Source: Zhongshania antarctica (GTDB lineage Bacteria > Pseudomonadota > Gammaproteobacteria > Pseudomonadales > Spongiibacteraceae). From it: 64,000 nt of DNA. Both the position numbers and the translations under genes were made by a program. Below the pieces are notes generated by a model. That model saw only the letters and a list, made by a program, of their open reading frames with translations, did not search any database and was not told the origin of the DNA. This document shows, piece by piece, positions 34,884 through 41,427 of this stretch. Position 1 is the stretch's first letter. Each line of letters opens with the position of its first letter. The stretch spans positions 248,001-312,000 of the forward strand of contig NZ_JACHHW010000006.1 of assembly GCF_014202945.1 (NCBI RefSeq), read 5' to 3'.

Positions 34884-35263
34884 AAAAATCCCTACAGCTT
34901 AAAAGGAAGTTAGCCATTAAATTTAGCTAAACAGTGCATATCACTACCGTTATTGCAGAATCAGTGCCACGGTGCGGCAATCTTAGCTAAATCACACAAA
35001 AGCGTGATCGAGTAGGCAATGTCCCAGCTATCACCTCACCTAAGCGCACAACAAAGGCGCAAGCAAAGAGTGCCACGACCCAGATGTGATCACTGAAAAC
35101 AAAAGTTCGGAATACTCGATATAAAGCGCTTCATTAGCTATTTTTGTCGCCGCCCGTCGCTATGGCAAAGCAAACGTTGGCACCAAGAGGCTTTTCTCTC
35201 CGACCACTTATCTGTAGTAAACTCGGGCAGCAAACAATCGTTCCCAGCGCCAAGGACTCAACA
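34884..35263. other. divergent promoter region, no gene seen
   Basis: This 380-base region lies between the minus-strand lipoprotein gene and ybdL. A frame continues upstream of ybdL to 35144 but has no ribosome site. I see no repeat or known motif. Confidence 0.4.
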
Positions 35264-36400
35264 TTGAAAAGTAAACTTCCCGACGTTGGCACCACCATAT
35301 TTTCAGTGATGTCAGCCATGGCTAGCGAGTGTGACGCCATCAACTTGTCCCAAGGCTTCCCAGATTTCACGCCCAATGAGTATCTGCTAGACCGACTTAG
35401 CCACCACGCCCACAACGGCAAAAACCAATACGCGCCCATGAACGGCATTCCTGAGTTGCGCCACGCCATCGCGACCCTTACCCAAGAATGCTACGGCCGC
35501 GCAATTGACCCGGACACCGAAGTCACCTTGGCCTCTGGCGCTACCGAAGCGCTGTTCGTTGCCATTCAAGCCGTGGTTAACCCCTGCGATGAAGTGATTC
35601 TGCTCGACCCAGCCTACGACAGCTACGCGCCGGCGGTGACCTTGGCGGGGGGTATATGTAAGCACATCAGCCTAATGCCGCCGAGCTACCAGCCAGATTG
35701 GCAGCAAATCGCCGCCGCAGTGTCGCCGAAAACCCGGCTGATTATCGTCAACAGCCCACACAACCCCACCGCTACCGTATTTAGCGACAACGACTGGCAG
35801 GCCCTCGCCAACTTGGCAGAGCAACACAACCTGCTTGTGATAAGCGACGAGGTCTATGAACACATTGTCTTCGACCAAGCCCGCATTAGCGCCCACCGCT
35901 ATCCGGCCCTATATGACCGCACCTTTATCGTTTCTTCCTTTGGCAAAACCTTTCACGCCACCGGCTGGAAGCTGGGCTACTGCATTGCGCCGCCAGCCCT
36001 GAGCGCGGAATTTCGTAAAATACACCAGTTCGTCACCTTCACCAGTTTTACACCAGCCCAGTACGCTGTGACTGATATGCTTAACGAATATAGCGACGAG
36101 GTTCACGGCCTAGGGGGTTTTTACCGCAGCAAACGCGACTGCTTTATTAACGCTATGCAGGCATCACGCTTTAACATGCTGCCCAGCGCCGGCACTTATT
36201 TTGCTTTGGCCGACTACAGCGCCATTAGCGACAAAAACGACGTCGACTTTTGTGAGGAGCTAACTCGCCAGCACGGCGTTGCCGCCATTCCGCTGTCGGT
36301 GTTCTATAAAACCCCGCCGAATAGCCGCATCATCCGTTTCTGTTTTGCCAAGCGCGAACAGACCCTATTAGATGCCGCCGCCAAACTCTGCGCCCTGTAA
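35264..36400 (+). CDS. ybdL: methionine (glutamine) aminotransferase YbdL-like
   Basis: This fold-type I PLP aminotransferase has 378 residues from the TTG at 35264, which has AAGGA 7 bases upstream and begins LKSKLPDVGTTIF, the usual N-terminus of the family; E. coli YbdL has 386. The PLP Lys lies in SSFGKTFHATGWK near residue 228, and NSPHNPTATVF and SDEVYEHIVFD are also conserved. It transaminates methionine and aromatic amino acids or regenerates methionine from its keto acid using glutamine. The ω-amidase gene yafV follows after 28 bases, matching the known pairing. Confidence 0.9.
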   Translation: MKSKLPDVGTTIFSVMSAMASECDAINLSQGFPDFTPNEYLLDRLSHHAHNGKNQYAPMNGIPELRHAIATLTQECYGRAIDPDTEVTLASGATEALFVAIQAVVNPCDEVILLDPAYDSYAPAVTLAGGICKHISLMPPSYQPDWQQIAAAVSPKTRLIIVNSPHNPTATVFSDNDWQALANLAEQHNLLVISDEVYEHIVFDQARISAHRYPALYDRTFIVSSFGKTFHATGWKLGYCIAPPALSAEFRKIHQFVTFTSFTPAQYAVTDMLNEYSDEVHGLGGFYRSKRDCFINAMQASRFNMLPSAGTYFALADYSAISDKNDVDFCEELTRQHGVAAIPLSVFYKTPPNSRIIRFCFAKREQTLLDAAAKLCAL

Positions 36401-36428
36401 TTAAACGACTATAGAAAGAAGCACTACG

Positions 36429-37190
36429 ATGAAAATAGCCGCGCTGCAATCGCCCCTGTACTGGCAAGACCGCGAAGCCAACCTCGCCTACTTCAGCGAC
36501 CTTATTGACAGTCTCGGGGAAGCTGACCTACTGGTCTTACCTGAAATGTTCACCACCGGCTTCTCTATGGCGCCGGAACAAATCGCCGAAGCCGCCGATG
36601 GCCCAAGCCTGCGTTGGTTGCGGGATATGAGCCAGCAACACAATATCGCTATTACCGGCTCCGTCGCGGTTGAAGAAAATGGCAACTTCTACAATCGCCT
36701 GTATTGGGTAAGCCCAGAGAGCGAAAGCCACTACGACAAACACCACCTATTCCGCATGGCCGGCGAACACACGCACTACGCCGCCGGCAGCGAGCGCAAA
36801 ATAGTCGAATACCAAGGCTTCAGACTATGCCTGCAAGTCTGCTACGACCTGCGCTTCCCCGTGTTCTGCCGTAACCGTAACGACTACGACGTATTGATCT
36901 TTGTTGCTAATTGGCCAGAACCCCGCCGCCACGCTTGGTCATCCCTACTCACCGCCAGAGCCATCGAAAACCAAAGCTATGTTATTGGCGTGAACCGTGT
37001 AGGCGAAGACGGCAACGGCATCAATTACAGCGGCGACAGCGTCATCCTCGACTACCTAGGCCAGCCCCTGGCACAAACTATTGCCCACACCCCCGCGATA
37101 CTTACCGCTGAAATATCATTTGCCGATTTGCAGGGGTTTAGGGAAAAGTTTCCCGCGCATTTGGATGCGGATGATTTTGAGTTGCGGTAG
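36429..37190 (+). CDS. yafV: omega-amidase (2-oxoglutaramate amidase), nitrilase family
   Basis: The 253-residue C-N hydrolase has the nitrilase catalytic triad Glu39 (LPEMFTTGFSM), Lys104 (DKHHLF) and Cys138 (QVCYDLRFP). YafV/omega-amidase hydrolyses 2-oxoglutaramate, the product left when glutamine is used as amino donor, to 2-oxoglutarate and ammonium. Lying 28 bases after ybdL, it should pull that transamination forward and recover nitrogen. Length matches the family. Confidence 0.93.
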   Translation: MKIAALQSPLYWQDREANLAYFSDLIDSLGEADLLVLPEMFTTGFSMAPEQIAEAADGPSLRWLRDMSQQHNIAITGSVAVEENGNFYNRLYWVSPESESHYDKHHLFRMAGEHTHYAAGSERKIVEYQGFRLCLQVCYDLRFPVFCRNRNDYDVLIFVANWPEPRRHAWSSLLTARAIENQSYVIGVNRVGEDGNGINYSGDSVILDYLGQPLAQTIAHTPAILTAEISFADLQGFREKFPAHLDADDFELR

Positions 37191-37208
37191 CGATTGTCGG
37201 ACGACGGA

Positions 37209-37250
37209 TGTCGGGTGTCGGGTGTCGGGTGTCGGGTGTCGGGTGTCGGG
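37209..37250. repeat. heptanucleotide tandem repeat (TGTCGGG)6
   Basis: Six perfect contiguous copies of a 7-base unit lie 18 bases after the yafV stop. A seven-base unit in a non-coding region is prone to slippage, so copy number may vary between strains. Confidence 0.95.
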
Positions 37251-37286
37251 TGTCTGACGAAAAAGCATTCACTACGTTCACATGGA

Positions 37287-37410
37287 TGCCTGCCTGCGCA
37301 GGCATGACGTCGACTTAACTCAAAACTCCGAGCGACGTTTACAACTGCTCGTCACTCCTGCGACGGCCGATCACCGCCCCTGCGAAGGCAGGGGTCCATC
37401 CCAGCAACGA
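37287..37410. repeat. pair of REP-like palindromes
   Basis: The first palindrome is TGCCTGCGCAGGCA at 37291-37304, and the second is CCCCTGC-GAAG-GCAGGGG at 37377-37394. They carry opposite-facing flanks (ATGGATGCC and GGTCCATCC), so they look like an inverted pair of the same repeat family. Confidence 0.65.
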
Positions 37411-37483
37411 AGTGAAAATCAAACGTATTATCTGTAACGCAGAACTAATAAATTCAAGTAGCGATTAACCAAGACAGAAAAAC

Positions 37484-37918
37484 TCATTTAGACTTCCGCT
37501 TACGCAGCGGCTTTTTCTCCTCATAAGCACCGATAACCCCAGCGGCAGCTAAACCCAATAAACGGCGAAACTTGGGGCACTCCATATGACTTGGCGCCGA
37601 ACACACCGCCGCATGGCGAAGACCATCCCGCATTGATTTTAATTGTCGAATTGAACTATCAAATCCCTCCGCCTTATCAGCAAGCAACTGGCAATCTATC
37701 TGCGGCTCCCCATCAGGGCCTAACATTTTGCGATTTCACCTAATGAGAATCCCGCAGAGCGGCCTAATGCAATAAGCGCCAAACGCTCCAAAACACTACT
37801 ACGAAATTGGCGGCGTATTCCCCGTCGGCCAACAGGCCTTATCAAGCCTTTTTCTTCATAAAACCGTAACGCTGACGCGGAAACGCCAGAACGCTTCACG
37901 GATTCAAAATTCTTGCAT
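37484..37918 (-). pseudogene. decayed MerR-family regulator gene
   Basis: Read on the minus strand, an ATG at 37918 gives M-Q-E-F and then a stop. A shift of frame then yields a clear MerR helix-turn-helix (KRSGVSASALRFYEEKGLI, then RRQFRSSVLERLALIALG and AGFSLGEIAK). That frame hits a TAG, and the following frame resumes as MLGPDGEPQIDCQLLADKAE and MECPKFRRLLG to 37484. The 3' break is at a run of four A/T (37727-37730), where one extra base would restore the frame; the 5' break seems to be a small deletion plus a stop. An intact relative would be about 145 residues of the type with CPAPSHMECP. At least two independent lesions make a sequencing error unlikely for the whole, though the A-run could be one. 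Confidence 0.8.
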
Positions 37919-37977
37919 CACTGACCGCACCATACACTGCCCAAAAGCTTAGACATGAATCGAAAAAATTCGACCGC

Positions 37978-37993
37978 TGGCATACATCTTGAA
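37978..37993 (+). promoter_or_regulatory. weak candidate sigma-54 promoter of cynS
   Basis: TGGCAT-ACATC-TTGAA keeps the TGGCA and TTG blocks at the right spacing, but the -12 GC is GA. A half NtrC site, GCACCA, lies at 37927-37932. This is suggestive only. Confidence 0.3.
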
Positions 37994-38032
37994 TGATTTA
38001 CATACCTAAAATAAACCAACAAAGGTATGCAC

Positions 38033-38473
38033 ATGAACCGAGAGGAATTAACCGAAATTATCGTGCTTGCGAAGCAAGCAAAAAGCCTAACATGGGAAGC
38101 GATTGCTGATGATCTTGGTGTTGGCAAGGTATGGCTAACATCCGCTTGCCTAGGTATGAACAGCATGCCCGAAGCTCCAGCAGATAAGTTGTGCGCATTA
38201 CTCGAATTACCGCCCGAGGCCAAGGCGACCTTAATGAGCTATCCGACTAAAACTTGGGGCTGGGATGTGCCGCAAGATCCGCTTATTTATCGCCTTTATG
38301 AAATCGTTGGCGTTTATGGCGATACTTTGAAAGAGGTTATTCAAGAGCAGTTCGGTGACGGGATTATGAGCGCCATTGATTTTTCGATGGATGTTGATAA
38401 AGAAGAGAACCCCAAAGGCGACAGGGTTGTAATCACAATGAACGGAAAATTTTTGCCCTACAAAAGCTGGTAA
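38033..38473 (+). CDS. cynS: cyanate hydratase (cyanase)
   Basis: Cyanase converts cyanate and bicarbonate to ammonium and CO2, making cyanate a nitrogen source. The protein is 146 residues from the ATG at 38033 (AAAGG 7 bases upstream); an ATG two codons earlier lacks spacing. The helix-turn-helix-like N-terminus is present, and catalytic residues Arg87 and Glu90 (YRLYE) and Ser113 (MSAIDFS) match Arg96, Glu99 and Ser122 of E. coli. No cynT or cynX is adjacent. It is convergent with the second PP2C-kinase gene, whose operon includes an FNT anion channel. Confidence 0.96.
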   Translation: MNREELTEIIVLAKQAKSLTWEAIADDLGVGKVWLTSACLGMNSMPEAPADKLCALLELPPEAKATLMSYPTKTWGWDVPQDPLIYRLYEIVGVYGDTLKEVIQEQFGDGIMSAIDFSMDVDKEENPKGDRVVITMNGKFLPYKSW

Positions 38474-38544
38474 AGCCGCTGCACTGCGTAAAGTGGCGTC
38501 AGCCACTTTACGCTCTCACACCGTCAATCAATCTCCTGGTATTA

Positions 38545-40263
38545 CTAGCGTATATTTTGAATCGCAATCACGGCCAGTAAGGCCGCCGATATAACTTGCC
38601 AAAACAATACGGGGTTGCGCTCGATAATTGGCGGTTTGGCCTTATTTAAATAGCGGCTATTGGGATTTTGTAAATCGTAAACAAATTCCGAGACTTCTTG
38701 GTAACGCTTTTCGGGCTGGATCTGAAGCGCTTGGGAAATTGCGTAGTCTACCCAGCCGGGTAAATCGGCGCGCACTAAGGCCAGGGGCTTATACGCCAAT
38801 CTTGCCTGCGCCTGCCGAGTACTCGCACGGCAGACTTCGTTGCCGTAGGGCAATTCGCCGCATAGCATTTGGTAGACAATTACCCCCAGTGAAAATATGT
38901 CTGAGCGGCTACTGCCGTCAAAATCTAAAAAATACTCTGGCGCGGAATACTGCATAGTGCCGACCACCCCGAGATTACGGCGGCAGGTTTCGGCAAGTCC
39001 CGCGACTTTAGCCGCGCCAAAATCGATGATTTTTACGGTGCCCGCGCTGTCGATCATAATGTTCTGGGGGCGCAAATCCTGGTGTACTATTTCAAGACGG
39101 TGCAAAGCCCGAAGGCCGTTGGCGATTTGTTCAACAATACCGCGCACCTCATTTATGGCGGGCGTAGGATTGTCTAGCATCCATTGGAAAAGGCTTTTAC
39201 CGTCGACAAATTCCGTTACCGTATAAATATAGCGCTGACTGGAATGGGGAGCTATGGAGCGCAACACATTAACGCTGTCAATACGCCGCCCTATCCAATC
39301 TTCCAACAACATGGTTTCTAGGTGTTCGCGATTGTCCCGGGTTTCAGCTGCAGGAGTTTTAATAACCACGTGCTCGCCGCTCAGGGTATCTGCAGCTAAA
39401 AACACATGACTTCGACTGCTAATATGCAGTTCACGGATTATGGTGTAACCCTCAAAGTTCTGCCGCGGTGACAATATTGGCGGCGGACTCAAATTTTCTA
39501 ATAATTGGCGAACCTCATCGCGCTGCTTATCTGGCACCTCCTCTATACGCACAATTTGCAGCGTTAAGTTATCTGGGCTGTTGGCTTTTAATGCCTCATC
39601 CAGCAGTTGGGCGGCGAGGGCGTCTAAATCTCCCTCATGGGTATTTATCGCGTGAGCAATCGCTTTGTCGGATACATATTCGTACACGCCATCGGTTGCC
39701 AAGACATAGGTATCGCCTGGCTCTATCGGGAGTTCTAGGTGATCCATTTCAAGTCGCGACTGCATGCCCAGCGCGCGGGACAAATAACTCACGTCCTCAG
39801 ACACCACCCTTCGGTGATCCTGAGTTAATAATTCTAAGCTGTCGCCAAGCACTCGGTACACCCGAGTATCACCGCAGTGAAACACATAGGCGGTATTTGA
39901 TTTAAAAACCACCGCGCTAAAGGTGCAAATATAGCCTTTGTCTTTATCTAGACGATAGGGACTGTTTTGGGTTTGCGCATAAAGCCAGGCATTGCTCGCC
40001 GCCAAGACTTTTAAGGCCGAGGTTTTCACTGACCAGGCATCGCTAGTGCAGTAATAATCGCTTAAAAATGTTTTTACTGCGGTTTCGCTTGCAAGCTGAC
40101 TTACTTGACTGCTGCTGATGCCATCGGCAATCGCGACCGCAATACCCTTGGCACTAAGTTGCGCCTCTGCAGGAATCAGCAGTCCGTGAAAATCCTGATT
40201 CACTGGCTTTCGCCCAGCACCGGAACACTGGCCCGCAGAAACTTTTAGCAACTTAGCTTTCAT
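38545..40263 (-). CDS. second bifunctional PP2C phosphatase / protein kinase, membrane anchored
   Basis: This has exactly the same length (572 residues) and layout as the protein at 4332-6050. The PP2C domain is at about 10-240 (VNQD 21-24, AIADG with D47, CGDTR, ATDG, SPDN), and the kinase domain at about 272-535 has Lys302 (VIK), HQDLRPQN (Asp396, Asn401; Arg replaces the usual Lys), DFG 414-416 and APE 441-443. The Gly-rich loop is again degenerate (ISSRSHVFLA). A C-terminal membrane segment spans about 551-568. It follows the FNT transporter gene after 54 bases containing a hairpin. Sequence identity to its paralogue is moderate, so the duplication is old. Confidence 0.9.
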   Translation of the reverse strand: MKAKLLKVSAGQCSGAGRKPVNQDFHGLLIPAEAQLSAKGIAVAIADGISSSQVSQLASETAVKTFLSDYYCTSDAWSVKTSALKVLAASNAWLYAQTQNSPYRLDKDKGYICTFSAVVFKSNTAYVFHCGDTRVYRVLGDSLELLTQDHRRVVSEDVSYLSRALGMQSRLEMDHLELPIEPGDTYVLATDGVYEYVSDKAIAHAINTHEGDLDALAAQLLDEALKANSPDNLTLQIVRIEEVPDKQRDEVRQLLENLSPPPILSPRQNFEGYTIIRELHISSRSHVFLAADTLSGEHVVIKTPAAETRDNREHLETMLLEDWIGRRIDSVNVLRSIAPHSSQRYIYTVTEFVDGKSLFQWMLDNPTPAINEVRGIVEQIANGLRALHRLEIVHQDLRPQNIMIDSAGTVKIIDFGAAKVAGLAETCRRNLGVVGTMQYSAPEYFLDFDGSSRSDIFSLGVIVYQMLCGELPYGNEVCRASTRQAQARLAYKPLALVRADLPGWVDYAISQALQIQPEKRYQEVSEFVYDLQNPNSRYLNKAKPPIIERNPVLFWQVISAALLAVIAIQNIR

Positions 40264-40270
40264 AGAAAAG

Positions 40271-40292
40271 CCCCGCGTTGTTAGACGCGGGG
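40271..40292 (-). terminator. intercistronic hairpin between the FNT and kinase genes
   Basis: CCCCGCG and CGCGGGG form a 7-base-pair stem with an 8-base loop, followed on the minus strand by CTTTTC. It looks like a partial terminator that would make the kinase less expressed than the channel. Confidence 0.55.
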
Positions 40293-40317
40293 AGCTCCAG
40301 TTAATAAATGGTGGTGG

Positions 40318-41130
40318 TTAAACCAGTTTACGCTCTGGACTAGTTCTAACATGAGTCAGGTAAAGCGGTAAACCAACCAGCAAGAAACCACCAGCCAGAT
40401 TCCCTAATACCGTAGGAATTTCATTCCAGAACAAGTAGTCAGCAATAGTAAATTCGCCACCCATAATCATCGAGAAGGGGAACAGGAACATATTCACAAT
40501 CGAGTGTTCGAAGCCCATGTAAAAGAACAGCATAATTGGCATCCACATCGCCGCCATTTTGCTAGAGGCAGAGGTGGAAATCATTGCGCCAACGACGCCC
40601 ATCGACACCATCCAGTTGCACAGCATGCCGCGAATAAAGATCGTAAACCAGCCACCCTCGCCATGGGCCTTGTAACCAAGGGTCCGCGACTCACCAATGC
40701 TGCCGACCTTGGCCGCCAAGGCGCCGCCGTCAGTGTTATAACCATAGGTCAGAATAAAGGATGCAAAGAAGGCAACCGACAAGGCCCCAGCGAAATTGCC
40801 AATAAACACCAACCCCCAATTACGCAACATTTGCTTTACTGTACAGCCCGCGCGCTTATCAATAATAGCCAAAGGCACAAGGGTAAACACCCCAGTAAGC
40901 AAGTCAAACTTCATCAGGTAAAGCATGATAAAGCCAACAGGGAAAAGCAGCGCGCCTACCAAAGGGTTCCCCGTTTTAACGGTTACGGTTATTGCAAAAA
41001 AAGCCGCGAGCGCCAAAATAGCACCTGCCATATAGGCCCGTACCAACGTATCTCTGGCCGACATGAAGATCTTAGATTCGCCAGCGTCAACCATTTTTTT
41101 CGCAAATTCATTGGGTTCGATATAAGCCAC
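40318..41130 (-). CDS. formate/nitrite transporter family (FNT) channel
   Basis: FNT proteins are pentameric channels for nitrite, formate or hydrosulfide. The 270-residue product begins at the GTG at 41130 (AGGAAG 6 bases upstream; another GTG at 41145 is less well placed). Six membrane segments, the conserved NPLVGALLFPVGFIML, the Asn-rich NWGLVFIGNFAG and the pore His in GFEHSIVNMFLFP identify the family. Whether it is NirC (nitrite) or FocA (formate) cannot be read directly; the sigma-54 control, NtrC-like site and neighbouring cynS favour a nitrogen substrate such as nitrite. It is followed by the PP2C-kinase gene. Confidence 0.92.
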   Translation of the reverse strand: MAYIEPNEFAKKMVDAGESKIFMSARDTLVRAYMAGAILALAAFFAITVTVKTGNPLVGALLFPVGFIMLYLMKFDLLTGVFTLVPLAIIDKRAGCTVKQMLRNWGLVFIGNFAGALSVAFFASFILTYGYNTDGGALAAKVGSIGESRTLGYKAHGEGGWFTIFIRGMLCNWMVSMGVVGAMISTSASSKMAAMWMPIMLFFYMGFEHSIVNMFLFPFSMIMGGEFTIADYLFWNEIPTVLGNLAGGFLLVGLPLYLTHVRTSPERKLV

Positions 41131-41170
41131 GGAGCACTTCCTCACACGAGTTTTTTGTTACAAGTGACAC

Positions 41171-41187
41171 AGCAAATAACGAACCAA
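41171..41187 (-). promoter_or_regulatory. candidate sigma-54 promoter of the FNT-kinase operon
   Basis: On the minus strand TTGG-TTCGTTATTT-GCT has GG and GC 10 bases apart and an intact TTGCT -12 element, with the -24 element TTGGTT less perfect. Transcription would begin near 41160, 30 bases before the GTG. Confidence 0.6.
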
Positions 41188-41314
41188 CTTAGAAACAAAT
41201 AGCTAAGCTAATGTTTTAAGAAAGAAAAACAACGAGGGAATAGAAAGCCATGGCAAAAGCACCAGAAAAATGCATCTCTACTCCTGTCACATAAAATACG
41301 GACGATAGCGACGC

Positions 41315-41329
41315 GCACAATTAAAGTGC
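41315..41329. promoter_or_regulatory. NtrC-like dyad upstream of the FNT operon
   Basis: GCAC-AATTAAA-GTGC has perfect GCAC and GTGC half-sites with the NtrC 7-base spacing. It lies about 130-145 bases upstream of the sigma-54 element, a normal enhancer distance. Confidence 0.6.
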
Positions 41330-41427
41330 GCCAACAATGCCCGGTGAGTACTTTGGGTGCGGCGCGGCAGCAACTGCGCTCGCGGCACCACAATACCGTC
41401 GCCCTTGCGAAGGCGAGCGCCGTATCC

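Larger units (their letters stand above)
37191..37483. other. repeat-rich intergenic region
   Basis: Between yafV and the decayed MerR gene there is no coding frame. It holds six TGTCGGG repeats and two REP-like palindromes with GGATGCCTGCC and GGGTCCATCCC flanks, which resemble short interspersed extragenic palindromes common in marine gammaproteobacteria. Confidence 0.7.

Noticed and set aside
37209-37250. TGTCGGG repeats considered as a CRISPR or iteron array
   Set aside because: Seven-base units with no spacers and no replication or cas genes nearby.
40504-41202. 232-codon plus-strand frame over the FNT gene
   Set aside because: It lies antisense to a clear FNT channel and has no recognisable features.
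41208-41393. 61-codon minus-strand frame upstream of the FNT gene
   Set aside because: Overlaps the sigma-54/NtrC-like control region and has no family features.
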